Positions 41,955 through 50,508 of a DNA stretch of 64,000 nucleotides are shown here, one piece after another. The notes beneath the pieces are model-generated. The model saw nothing but the letters and a program-made list of their open reading frames with translations. It did no database searches and was not told the DNA's origin. A program made the translations under genes and the position numbers. Source of the stretch: Sphaerisporangium rufum. Lineage in GTDB: Bacteria > Actinomycetota > Actinomycetes > Streptosporangiales > Streptosporangiaceae. Location of the stretch: NCBI RefSeq assembly GCF_016863395.1, contig NZ_BOOU01000069.1, positions 1 through 64,000 of the forward strand, in the 5' to 3' direction. Position 1 is the stretch's first letter. Each line of letters begins with the position of its first letter.

Positions 41955-41988
41955 CGATTTTGGTAGTACCATCGTACTACCAAAATCG
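41955..41988. promoter_or_regulatory. TetR operator, near-perfect 34-base palindrome
   Basis: CGATTTTGGTAGTAC at 41955-41969 and its exact complement GTACTACCAAAATCG at 41974-41988 surround a four-base spacer. It is in the 70-base space between the hydrolase (start 41943) and the TetR regulator (start 42014). The AT-rich arms contrast with the GC-rich surroundings. This is very probably the operator of the adjacent regulator. Confidence 0.85.
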
Positions 41989-42013
41989 GATGGCTGGGTG
42001 AGAGGGTGGTCCC

Positions 42014-42631
42014 ATGCCGAAGCTGGCCGACCACGGCGAGCGGCGCGCGCAGATCGCCGAGGCGCTCCTGCGCATCGCCGGGAGCAAAGGGCTGCATGCC
42101 GTCACCATGCGGTCGGTCGCGGCGGAGGCGGGTTTCGCGGTGGCCGTCGTGCAGTACTACTTCGAGTCCAAGGAGAAGCTGCTGCTGTTCGCGCTACAGC
42201 ACCTGGCGCACCGGCTGGCCGAGCGGGTCCGGGCACGGGTGGGCGCGGCCGGGCCGGGCGCGGGCGGTCTTCGCGCCGTCGAGGCCGTCCTCACCGAGGC
42301 GGTTCCCGCGGACGAGGAGAGCCGGATCTTCCACCTTGTCTACACGGCATACGCGGTCCTGTCGGTGACCGACCCGGCGCTGGCCGCCCAGCCCTTCCTG
42401 GACGCCCCCGACCGGATGCAGGCCTTCGTCGCCGACCGGTTGTGCGAGGCCCGAGACACCGGAGAGGCCGCCGCCAATCTCGACCCGGAGATCGAGGCGG
42501 CCGGCCTGCTCGCCATGTCGGCGGGTCTAGGCACCAGCGTCCTGCTGGGCCAGCGCACCGCCGACCAGGCCCTGCACATCCTGCGCCATCACCTCGCCCG
42601 CCTCGCCGTGCCCGACGCCTCCCGGCGCTGA
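42014..42631 (+). CDS. TetR/AcrR family repressor
   Basis: A 205-residue regulator. The helix-turn-helix is residues 10-55 (AQIAEALLRIAGSKGLHAVTMRSVAAEAGFAVAVVQYYFESKEKLL). The ligand-binding part (about 70-195) has no recognisable ligand motif. It probably represses itself and the divergent hydrolase through the operator at 41955-41988. The stop codon runs into a small ACCCGG/CCGGGT hairpin. Confidence 0.92.
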   Translation: MPKLADHGERRAQIAEALLRIAGSKGLHAVTMRSVAAEAGFAVAVVQYYFESKEKLLLFALQHLAHRLAERVRARVGAAGPGAGGLRAVEAVLTEAVPADEESRIFHLVYTAYAVLSVTDPALAAQPFLDAPDRMQAFVADRLCEARDTGEAAANLDPEIEAAGLLAMSAGLGTSVLLGQRTADQALHILRHHLARLAVPDASRR

Positions 42632-42646
42632 CCCGGTTCACCGGGT
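42631..42646. terminator. Small hairpin after the TetR gene
   Basis: ACCCGG-TTCA-CCGGGT overlaps the last base of the TetR stop codon. It is a short stem with no U-tract, so a weak terminator at best. Confidence 0.4.
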
Positions 42647-42725
42647 GGCACGGCGTACGGGCGCGGGCGTGGTGACGCGGCAGCGGCCCCGGGCCGCCTA
42701 GTGGCGTGGTCCGGCTTGACCTTGA

Positions 42726-42749
42726 CACGGTGATAAGCCCTTCACTGTG
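42726..42749. promoter_or_regulatory. Dyad upstream of the HEAT protein gene, candidate MerR site
   Basis: CACGGTGA and TCACTGTG, eight bases apart, are inverted with one mismatch (7 of 8 pairs). A TTGACA at 42722 just precedes it. The dyad sits between -35 and start regions of the HEAT/MerR operon, where MerR regulators bind. The adjacent MerR-type protein at 43443 is the natural candidate; inferred only. Confidence 0.4.
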
Positions 42750-42767
42750 GTCGAGGAGGTGGTCTCC

Positions 42768-43427
42768 ATGGCCATGCCGGACGAGGACCCGAACACGATG
42801 CGCGCCCTCCGGGCGCTGGAGAACGAAGATCAGTCGGTGCGGCTGCGGGCGGCGCTGGCGGTCGGCACGAACCCGGATCCGCGGTTCGTCGACAAGCTCA
42901 TCGAGCGATGCGCGATCGAGCCGGAGTTCCTCGTGCGCGACATGCTCACCTGGGCACTCACCCGCCACTCGTCGGCGATGACGGTCCCGCAGCTGATCGG
43001 GGAGCTCCGCTCGCCGCGCGCGCAGGCACGCAGCCAGGCGCTGCACACCCTGTCCAAGGTCGGTGACCGGCAGGCGTGGCCGGCGATCACCCGGGAGCTG
43101 CTGACCGACGCCGACGACGAGGTGGCCCGGGCCGCCTGGCGCGCCGCCGTCGTCCTGGTACCCGAAGGGGAGGAGTCCGGGCTGGCCGCGGTCCTGGTGA
43201 CGCAGCTCGGCCGCGGCGGGCGCGAGGCCCAGCTGAGCCTCAGCCGGGCGCTGGTCGCGCTCGGCGAGGCGATCACGCCGGTCCTGCAAACCGCCAAGAC
43301 GGATCCCGAGCCCCGGGTGCGCCGGCACGCCATCGCCACCGAAGGGCTGCTCCTCGACCCCGACGCCGGGTTCGAGTACGCGATCGAGGAGGCCAAGCGC
43401 ATCGTAGCCTTGGGTACGAACGGCTAG
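42768..43427 (+). CDS. HEAT-repeat protein
   Basis: A 219-residue all-helical protein with repeats of the type DQSVRLRAALAVGTNPDPRFVDKLI, DDEVARAAWRAAVVLVPEG and DPEPRVRRHAIATEGLLLDPD. These are HEAT/PBS-lyase-like repeats that form a protein- or ligand-binding arch. The ATG at 42768 has AGGAGG eight bases upstream. It is followed 15 bases later by the MerR protein, which has its own HEAT repeats. Function unknown. Confidence 0.85.
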   Translation: MAMPDEDPNTMRALRALENEDQSVRLRAALAVGTNPDPRFVDKLIERCAIEPEFLVRDMLTWALTRHSSAMTVPQLIGELRSPRAQARSQALHTLSKVGDRQAWPAITRELLTDADDEVARAAWRAAVVLVPEGEESGLAAVLVTQLGRGGREAQLSLSRALVALGEAITPVLQTAKTDPEPRVRRHAIATEGLLLDPDAGFEYAIEEAKRIVALGTNG

Positions 43428-43442
43428 GAGGGACGCCAGGCG

Positions 43443-44441
43443 GTGCTGATCGGCGAGGTGGCACGACGGTCCGGGGTGAGCGCCCGCATGCTCCGGCACT
43501 ACGAGTCGCTCGGCCTGGTACGGCCGGCGGATCGTACCGGCAGCGGCTACCGGGAGTACTCCGGCGAGGACATCCAGCGGATCTTCCACATCGAGAGCCT
43601 GCGGTCCCTCGGGCTGTCGCTGCGCGAGGTGGGCCGGGCGCTGGACGATCCCGGCTTCGCGCCCGCGGCGCTGGTGGACGACCTGATCCGCCAGACGCGG
43701 GAGCGCATCGCGGGCGAGGTGGAACTGCTCACCCGGCTGCGCCGGATCGGTGCCGCCGAACCCGCCGGCTGGGAGGAGGTCCTGCGGATCGTCGCGCTGC
43801 TGCAGGCCCTGGGCTCGGAGAGCGCCGCCGGACGCCAGCGCGCGGCCCTGTCCGCGGCCGGCGAGGTGCCGGTGGAGGTGCTGGTCGAGGCGGTGTTGAG
43901 CGAGCCGAACCCGAACGTCGCCGGCGCCCTCCGCTGGGCGCTGGCGCGGTCGGGTGATGGCGGGCCGGCCCTGCTGGCGGAAGGGCTCGGCTCGCCGGCG
44001 CCCGCCGTGCGGCGGCGCGCCGTCGAGTCCATCGCCAAGCTCCCGGGCGACGAGGCGACCGCGCTGCTCCGCGACGCCCTCACGCACGCCGACCACGGGG
44101 TCCGCGGCCATGCGGCGCTGGCCCTCGGGGCGCGTGGCGTGGCCGACGCGGTTCCCACGCTCATCGACATGATCGTCCAGGGGGTGAACGACGTCGACGC
44201 GGCCGACGCGCTGGGCGCGCTGGCGGCCGATCCCGCCCTGGCGGACCGGATCGCCACCGGACTGGTCGACCGCCTCACCCAGGTCTCAGATGATCCGCCC
44301 GCTCGTGGCCGGCTGACCCAGGCGCTCGCCGACATCCCCGGGGCCACGGTGACCCGTGCCCTGACCGCCCTGTCCCAGGACGCCGACCGCGCCGTCGCCC
44401 TCACCGCGACCTACCTCCTCAAGCTCCGCGCCACCCGGTGA
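43443..44441 (+). CDS. MerR-family regulator with HEAT repeats
   Basis: A 332-residue protein. Residues 1-70 form a MerR winged helix (LIGEVARRSGVSARMLRHYESLGLV to YREYSGEDIQRI), with a dimerisation helix to about 110. Residues 140-332 contain HEAT repeats (NPNVAGALRWALARS, APAVRRRAVESIAKLPG, DHGVRGHAALALGARG) like those of the upstream gene. The repeats probably sense a ligand or bind the upstream HEAT protein. GTG start. This is a regulator fused to the same repeat type as its partner, suggesting a linked module. Confidence 0.88.
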   Translation: MLIGEVARRSGVSARMLRHYESLGLVRPADRTGSGYREYSGEDIQRIFHIESLRSLGLSLREVGRALDDPGFAPAALVDDLIRQTRERIAGEVELLTRLRRIGAAEPAGWEEVLRIVALLQALGSESAAGRQRAALSAAGEVPVEVLVEAVLSEPNPNVAGALRWALARSGDGGPALLAEGLGSPAPAVRRRAVESIAKLPGDEATALLRDALTHADHGVRGHAALALGARGVADAVPTLIDMIVQGVNDVDAADALGALAADPALADRIATGLVDRLTQVSDDPPARGRLTQALADIPGATVTRALTALSQDADRAVALTATYLLKLRATR

Positions 44442-44620
44442 GCGGGCCGTTCCCGGGGGCGCCACCGCCGCTCGGCGACATGACGTCCCGGAGGCGGGGC
44501 GGGATGGACGTGTGGCTCAGCGTCCGGAGCCATGCCGCCGCGCGGTCCGTCCGGTACTGATCTTTACGCGCAGGGAGAAGAACACGAAGATCCGTGCCCA
44601 TCTGAGGTTAGCGTCGCGAT

Positions 44621-45157
44621 ATGCCGACAGAGATCGTTTATGAGACGCATTCCTTGAGCGAGGACAACGATCGCGGGATCGCCACCGGATGGCTGCCCGG
44701 ACGCCTGTCCGAGCGGGGCCGGCGGCTGGCCGCGGAACTGGGCGAGCGACGCCGGGCGGACGGCCTGACCGCCGTGTTCACCTCCGACCTGGCCCGGGCG
44801 GCCGAGACCGCCGCGCTGGCGTTCGCCGGGTCCGGCGTTCCGGTCCTGCACGACTGGCGGCTCCGCGAGTGCGACTACGGCGACCGCAACGGCATGCCCG
44901 CCGCCCAGTTGCACCGCAGCCGCTCCGAGCACCTCGACCGGCCCTACCCGGGCGGGGAGAGCTGGCGGCAGGCGGTGCACCGGGTCGGCCGCTTCCTCGA
45001 CGACCTGCCGCTGCGCTGGAACGACACCCGGATCCTGGTGATCGGGCACGTTGCCACCCGCTGGGCGTTCGACCACATCCTGGACGGCGTCCCGCTGGAA
45101 GACCTGGTGGACGCCGATTTCGCCTGGCGCGAAGGCTGGGAGTACCGCCTCCCCTGA
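44621..45157 (+). CDS. Histidine phosphatase family protein with altered first motif
   Basis: A 178-residue member of the phosphoglycerate-mutase-like family. The usual RHG motif is replaced by YETHSLS, where His is retained but Arg is Thr. The other catalytic groups are present: Arg in TSDLARAAETA, Glu in RECDYGDRNG and the second His in VIGHVATRW. It may retain phosphatase activity with different specificity. Stand-alone, with 180 bases before it that show no clear motif. Confidence 0.83.
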   Translation: MPTEIVYETHSLSEDNDRGIATGWLPGRLSERGRRLAAELGERRRADGLTAVFTSDLARAAETAALAFAGSGVPVLHDWRLRECDYGDRNGMPAAQLHRSRSEHLDRPYPGGESWRQAVHRVGRFLDDLPLRWNDTRILVIGHVATRWAFDHILDGVPLEDLVDADFAWREGWEYRLP

Positions 45158-45345
45158 CGGTGAAGCCACCTCGGTGCCCGGTGGGCGGCGGACGCCGATC
45201 AGGGAGACGGGATCTTGGTTTCTCGCACTCATCGCCGGAGTGCGGCAGGCTGATCAAGGGGAGATGGCGCCGCCGCGAGTCGGGGATGAGCGTCATCTGC
45301 ACTGGACCATCAGCTGCCCGTCGGATATGCCACAGGAGTCCTTCG

Positions 45346-46676
45346 ATGCCCGTCCAGCCCTCGACCGGTTCCCCGCATCCCGCCGAAGGGCCAGGTCACG
45401 ACGCTGACCGTGCGGACGCCGGCATCCTGCCTGGAGCCGGCCCGTACACCGATGCGGTGCTGGCCGCCGCGATCGACGCCACCCGGCTGGGCGTCCGCGC
45501 CCCGCTGAGCGCCGAACTGCTGCGCGCGGCGGCGCCCGGCTACTGCCCGCCCGCCCGGTGGGCCGCGGCCCCCGCCGACTGGTTCGAGGCCGCCCTCGCC
45601 TCCGCCACCGCCTCCGCCGCCCTCGTCGCCACCGAGATGGGCCGGGAGGCGGGCTACCAGGTCGCCGACGACCTCCAGGGGCACGCCGGAGCCCGCCGCC
45701 ACCCGGCGAAGGTGCCGGGCACCTGCTGGCAGGCCCTCTGCGACCACCTCGCCGACCCCGGCGATCAGCTCCGCGCCGGCACCGCCGCGACGAACCGGCT
45801 GCTGTACCGCTACGCCGAACCCCTGCTCCGCCGGGCCGCCGACGGTGGCGCGGAGCAGGCCGCCGTCCGGCTGGCGGATCTGCTGGCCGGGCGCGAGCGC
45901 ATGGCGGAGGCGCTGGCCCTGCTGCGGGTGCCGGCGGACGCCGGTGACGAGGAGGCCGCCGCCAGGCTGGCCGAGTTGCTGGCCGGTGAGGGCCGGGAGG
46001 AGGAGTTACGGTCACGGGCCGAGGCGGGGGACAGGTGGGCCGCATCTCGACTCGCCGAGTGGCTCACTGAGCAGGGGCGGGTGGCGGAGGCGTCGGCGGT
46101 GCTGCGGGTGCGGGCGGACGCGGGCGATGAACGGGCTGCCCACCTGATGGCCGAATTGGCCGCCGGTCAGGAGCAGGTGATGGACCCGTTGGCGCGGTTG
46201 CGGGTACGCGCCGACGCCGGTGATGGGCGGGCCGCCGCCCGGCTGGCCGATCTGGCGGTCGTGCGGGAGCGCCCGGAGGAGGCGCTGGCGACGCTGCGGG
46301 TGCGGGCGGACGCCGGTGACGAGGAGGCGGCCTCGCGGCTGGCGACGCTGCTGGCCAGGCAGGGAGAAGTGGCGGAACTCCGGGCGCGGGCCGACGCGGG
46401 CGACGAGTGGGCCGTCCTGAAGGTGGCGTCACTGCTGGCCGATCAAGGGCAGGTGACGGAGGCGGTGGCGATGTTGCGTGCACGGGCTGACGTCGGCGAC
46501 GAAAGAGCGGGCGCCATGCTGAGTACGCTCCTGTTCCAGCACGGGCGGATGGCGGACCTGCGTGCCCGAGTCGACATGGCGAGGAACTCGCATCCCTGTT
46601 CTTCCTCGAACTCCTCGCCCGCGAAGATCCGGCACAGGCGGCGCAGGTCCGCCGGCACGGCCTGCCGGCTGATTGA
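45346..46676 (+). pseudogene. TPR/Sel1-like repeat protein with a frameshift near 46577
   Basis: A protein of 18 to 30-residue repeats of the type LRVRADAGDEEAASRLATLLA. The N-terminal 130 residues (GILPGAGPYTDAVLAAAIDATRLGV to CWQALCDHL) match the last part of larger actinobacterial NTPase/TPR proteins, so the usual N-terminal half seems missing. After GTC GAC at 46575 the frame loses codon bias; the frame shifted by one base continues GEELASLFFLELLAREDPAQ and stops at 46674-46676 with normal codon use. One base appears to be missing near 46577. AGGAG precedes the ATG. Could be a sequencing error or a dying gene. Confidence 0.75.
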
Positions 46677-46877
46677 CCGGATCATCCGACCCCGGCGCCC
46701 TGGAAGCGGGATCAGCGAGCCGTTCACCCGGCGCCGGTCTCTCCCGGGCCGTTACCCCACCGCCCATCCACCCGGTGGGGCAGAAGGTCACCCGGCCACG
46801 TCGCCCCCTCGCGCGACCAGCACCCCGTTCACCCGCAGCCGGTCCCTCCCGCACCCGCACGCGGAGCGCGCGCCGAA

Positions 46878-47696
46878 TCACAACCCGCGGAAGGTAGGGG
46901 TCTGCTTGGCGAGGAAGGAGCGGGTGGCGGCGTGGTGGTCTTCGGTCTTGGCGCAGGTGTCCTGCAGGTCGGCCTCGACCTCCAGGGATTCCTCCAGAGA
47001 GTGCGCGGCGGCGAAGTCCAGGGCCTGCTTGACGGCGCCGTAAGCCACGGTGGGGCCGGCGGCCAGGCGGGCGGCCAGCTCGCGGGCGGCGGCCAGGGCG
47101 TCGGGGGCGACCGAGGTGACCAGGCCGAGGCGCAGGGCCTCGGCGGCGTCCACCGGGGTGCCGAGGAGGAGCAGCTCGCGGGCCTTGGCCGGGCCGACCA
47201 GCCGGGGGAGCGTCCAGGAGGCGCCGGAGTCGGGGGCGAGGCCGATGGCGGTGAAGGCCATGGTGAACCGGGCGTTCTCGGCGGCCACCCGGAAGTCGCA
47301 GGCGAAGGCCAGCGAGGCGCCGGCGCCGGCCGCGATGCCGTTGACGGCGGCCACCACCGGCTTGCCCATGCCGGTCACCGCCATGATGATCGGGTTGTAG
47401 TGGCCGCGGACGGTGTCGTTGAGGCCGGTGCCGGCGTCGAGGTTCTCGGCGTGCTCCCGCAGGTCCTGCCCGACGCAGAACGCCCGGCCGGCCCCGGTGA
47501 TCAGCACCGCCCGGGCGCCGGCGTCGTCGCGGGCGCGCTCCAGCGCCTCCAGCAGCGCGGCCTTCATCGGCACGGTGAGCGCGTTCATCGCCTCCGGGCG
47601 GTCCAGCGTGATCGTCGCGACTCCGCCGGTCAGGTCGTACCGCACGTGCTCGTGGCCGTGCACGTCGGTGGCCGGGCGGTCGGGAGACTGATCCAT
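46878..47696 (-). CDS. Enoyl-CoA hydratase/isomerase
   Basis: A 272-residue crotonase-fold enzyme. The oxyanion hole segments are GRAFCVGQDL and NGIAAGAGASLAFACDFRVA. Asp of LAPDSGASW and the spacing fit the PaaG/PaaB group (2-(1,2-epoxyphenyl)acetyl-CoA isomerase) better than simple crotonase. It is in an operon with the PaaX-like regulator whose stop codon overlaps its ATG by one base. The C-terminal AKQTPTFRGL ending is typical. A pathway for phenylacetate or related acids is implied, but no other paa genes are here. Confidence 0.88.
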   Translation of the reverse strand: MDQSPDRPATDVHGHEHVRYDLTGGVATITLDRPEAMNALTVPMKAALLEALERARDDAGARAVLITGAGRAFCVGQDLREHAENLDAGTGLNDTVRGHYNPIIMAVTGMGKPVVAAVNGIAAGAGASLAFACDFRVAAENARFTMAFTAIGLAPDSGASWTLPRLVGPAKARELLLLGTPVDAAEALRLGLVTSVAPDALAAARELAARLAAGPTVAYGAVKQALDFAAAHSLEESLEVEADLQDTCAKTEDHHAATRSFLAKQTPTFRGL

Positions 47697-48520
47697 CAGT
47701 GGACTCCTTTGTCCAGGTTGCGGGTGACGAAGGCGGCGGCCGCCGGCAGCAGCCGGGCGGCCTCTTGTTCGAAGTAGGCGCGGGCCTTCTCGCCCGGCCA
47801 GGCCGCCGGGAGGAGCTCGGCCGGCAGGCCCGGATCGCGGAACAGGAAGTTGCGCCATCCGTGGACCAGTCTGCTGCGTGCCGCGAAGATCCGGTCGTCG
47901 GGGGCGTCGTCGTCCAGCGCGCCGACCAGGTCGACGGCCTGTTCCATCCATTCCTCGTAGGCGCGGGCGATGCCGTCCAGGTCCCAGGCCCGGCCGACCA
48001 GCTCGCGCGGGTCGCCGTCCAGGGTGGCCTCGAAGCGGTCGGCGGCCAGCTCCAGGTCGTCCAGCAGCGCGGGGAGTTCCGGCGAGGGGCGGGGCCCGAT
48101 CCAGGTGGTCTCGGCCAGCGGCGCGTAGCCGAGGAACGCCAGGTCGGCCCGGAGCCGCTCGCGGCGGGGCCGGTCGCGCACCGGCGGCACGACCAGCACG
48201 TGCCATCGCCCGGACCAGGAGGCGCCGCCGCCGCGGTAGACGCGAACGGCGGTCTCGTCCAGCCGGCGCAGGCACTTGGGGGTGAGCGCGTACCCCGGGC
48301 CCTGCGGGAGGCGGACCGGCCGCAGCCAGTCCTGCCGGACCATCCGGGAGATCGCCGTGCGGACGGCCGGGGCGGCGATGTCCAGCGGCGCCAGCAGCCG
48401 TACCAGGGCTGCTACGGAGGCATGTCCGGAACGAATTCTCAGGTGGTCTCCGTAGAGATCGAAAAGCGCGGAACGGGCGTTCACATAGGCCAGTTTGGTC
48501 GGCGCAAGGGTCCCGGACAA
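47696..48520 (-). CDS. PaaX-family transcriptional regulator
   Basis: A 274-residue PaaX protein: ARSALFDLYGDHLRIRSGHASVAALVRLLAPLDIAAPAVRTAISRMVRQDWL is the winged-helix region, and WHVLVVPPVRDRPRRERLRADLAFLGYAPLAETTWIGP is the PaaX C-terminal domain. PaaX represses phenylacetate catabolism with phenylacetyl-CoA as inducer. The TTG start at 48520 lacks a good ribosome binding site; GTG at 48484 is an alternative. It overlaps the enoyl-CoA hydratase gene, so the two are co-expressed. Confidence 0.85.
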   Translation of the reverse strand: MSGTLAPTKLAYVNARSALFDLYGDHLRIRSGHASVAALVRLLAPLDIAAPAVRTAISRMVRQDWLRPVRLPQGPGYALTPKCLRRLDETAVRVYRGGGASWSGRWHVLVVPPVRDRPRRERLRADLAFLGYAPLAETTWIGPRPSPELPALLDDLELAADRFEATLDGDPRELVGRAWDLDGIARAYEEWMEQAVDLVGALDDDAPDDRIFAARSRLVHGWRNFLFRDPGLPAELLPAAWPGEKARAYFEQEAARLLPAAAAFVTRNLDKGVH

Positions 48521-48664
48521 CGCATTCTGGGAGGAGATCGTTACCCATGTGCGCTCGGGAGGCGGGATAATAGGACGTCACAGAAGACGTGAAAGCGGCG
48601 GGCGGTCGAGCGCGGACAGGCGCGCTTCGGCATCGCGCAGGCCGAGGCAGGAAGGGATACACGC

Positions 48665-48832
48665 ATGGCGGCGATGAAGCCGCGGACCGGCGACGGTCCG
48701 CTGGAGGTCACCAAGGAAGGACGGGGCATTGTCATGCGGGTCCCTCTGGAGGGTGGCGGGCGGCTCGTCGTCGAACTCTCACCAGACGAGGCCCGAGCCC
48801 TCGGCGACGCTCTGAAGAACGTCGTCGGCTGA
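48665..48832 (+). CDS. DUF3117 small protein
   Basis: A 55-residue protein, MAAMKPRTGDGPLEVTKEGR and on to RLVVELSPDEARALGDALKNVVG, the DUF3117 family that is widely conserved in actinobacteria. AGGAAGG is eight bases before the ATG. The function is not known; some members bind RNA polymerase or ribosome-linked factors only in speculation. It lies 109 bases before pepA and is divergent from the PaaX gene. An ACGTC/GACGT dyad is near 48575. Confidence 0.9.
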   Translation: MAAMKPRTGDGPLEVTKEGRGIVMRVPLEGGGRLVVELSPDEARALGDALKNVVG

Positions 48833-48941
48833 CATACCCCTGAGATCCACCACTGACACAGGCGACTTGACGGCCCCGGCGGCCGGGCCGCGCCCCCGCG
48901 CCGGGGCTGTCGCACATCCAAGCCCGGGGAGGGCCCGCGAG

Positions 48942-50405
48942 ATGCCGATCGAGTCCACGCTGCGATTCACCGAATCCCCGGCAGGTGACGCCGAAATGCG
49001 CGCCGTGCCGTTCGGCGATGATCTGACCGCCGAGGTGGAGCTGCCGGTCCCGGTACCGGCGCTGCTGGCCCATCACGAGGCCAAGGGGCAGGCCGGTGAG
49101 ATCGTCGAGGCGCCGGTGAGTGCGGGCGGCGAGGTGCGTCGGGTGCTGCTGTACGGCACGGGGGACGGCTCGCCGGGGGCGCTGCGCGCCGCGGGTGCCG
49201 CGCTGGCCCGCCGGGCCAAGGGCCGCCGGTCGCTGGAGATCGCCCTGCCCGCGGACGCGGCGGACGCGGGGTGGGCGGCGCTGGCCGAGGGGGCGCTGCT
49301 GGCCTGCTACACGATGCGGATCGGCCAGGCGCGCGGCGCCGCGGTCGCCGAGATCCGGCTGGCGGGCCCGGCGGCGGCCCGGGACGCGGTGGCGCGCGCC
49401 GAGGTGGTGGCCCGGGCCACCGCCACCGCGCGCGACCTGGCCAACACGCCGGCCTCGGTGAAGACCCCGGCCTGGCTGGCGGACCGGGCGGTGGAGATCG
49501 CCGAACGGTCCGGCCTGACCGCGAAGATCTTCGACCAGGCGGAGCTGGCCGCCGGCGGGTTCGGCGGCATCCTGGCGGTCGGCCAGGGGTCGGCCAGCCC
49601 GCCCCGGCTGATCGAGCTGTCCTATCGCCCCGACGACCCGGACGGCACGCACGTGGTGCTGGTGGGCAAGGGCATCACCTTCGACAGCGGCGGCCTGTCG
49701 CTCAAGCCGACCGACGGCATGAAGTTCATGAAGACCGACATGGCGGGCGGCGCCGTGGTGATCGCGGTGCTGGGCGCGTTGCGCGACCTGGGCGTCCGCA
49801 CCAGGGTGACCGGGCTGGTGGCCGCGGCGGAGAACATGCCGTCCGGCTCGGCGCAGCGCCCGGGCGACGTGATCACCCACTACGGCGGGCGCACGGTCGA
49901 GGTGCTGAACACCGACGCCGAGGGCCGGCTGGTGCTGGCCGACGCGCTGGCGTACGCGGACGAGCGGCTGGACCCCGACACCGTGGTGGACGTGGCCACC
50001 CTGACCGGCGCCATCACCGTCGCGCTCGGCAAGGACGTCGGCGCGGTGTTCTCGCCGAGCGACGAGCTGGCCCGGGAGCTGACCGAGGCGGGGTCGGCGG
50101 CCGGCGACCGGCTGTGGCGGATGCCGATCGTCGAGGACTACCGGCCCGCGCTGGACTCGCCGGTGGCCGACCTGTGCAACATCGACGGGGAGAACCGGTT
50201 CGGCGGCGGGGCGATCACCGCCGCGCTGTTCCTGCGCGAGTTCGCCGGCGGGCGCCGCTGGGCGCACCTGGACATCGCGGGGGTGGCGCGCAGCACCGCC
50301 GACGAGGGCGTCTTCACCAAGGGTGCCACCGGCTACGGCACCCGCCTGCTGCTGCGCTGGCTCGCCCCCACCGCTCCAGACGCAGCCCCGGACTCCACCG
50401 CCTAG
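48942..50405 (+). CDS. pepA: Leucyl aminopeptidase
   Basis: A 487-residue M17 aminopeptidase releasing N-terminal residues from peptides. Metal and catalytic residues lie in VGKGITFDSGGLSLKP (Lys, Asp), MKTDMAGGAVV (Asp) and NTDAEGRLVLADAL (Asp, Glu, Arg). Length and order match the family. The ATG at 48942 is preceded by GGGGAGGG at nine bases; a TTG at 48867 would add 25 low-complexity residues. The gene is upstream of the O-methyltransferase and sigE, as part of the conserved stress block. Confidence 0.93.
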   Translation: MPIESTLRFTESPAGDAEMRAVPFGDDLTAEVELPVPVPALLAHHEAKGQAGEIVEAPVSAGGEVRRVLLYGTGDGSPGALRAAGAALARRAKGRRSLEIALPADAADAGWAALAEGALLACYTMRIGQARGAAVAEIRLAGPAAARDAVARAEVVARATATARDLANTPASVKTPAWLADRAVEIAERSGLTAKIFDQAELAAGGFGGILAVGQGSASPPRLIELSYRPDDPDGTHVVLVGKGITFDSGGLSLKPTDGMKFMKTDMAGGAVVIAVLGALRDLGVRTRVTGLVAAAENMPSGSAQRPGDVITHYGGRTVEVLNTDAEGRLVLADALAYADERLDPDTVVDVATLTGAITVALGKDVGAVFSPSDELARELTEAGSAAGDRLWRMPIVEDYRPALDSPVADLCNIDGENRFGGGAITAALFLREFAGGRRWAHLDIAGVARSTADEGVFTKGATGYGTRLLLRWLAPTAPDAAPDSTA

Positions 50406-50508
50406 GGCTCCGCCGTGCAGGGCTGAGCGGCGCCTGGACGCGGTTCCCGGCGCCGCCGCCGCGGTCACCTCGGCTCCGGCCGGCAGGGCCGGGCGTGGCC
50501 CCCCGGGG

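Noticed and set aside
46677-47043. Continuation of the repeat protein in the original frame
   Set aside because: Composition changes to Arg/Ser/Pro-rich and it overlaps the enoyl-CoA hydratase gene; a frameshift explains the data better.
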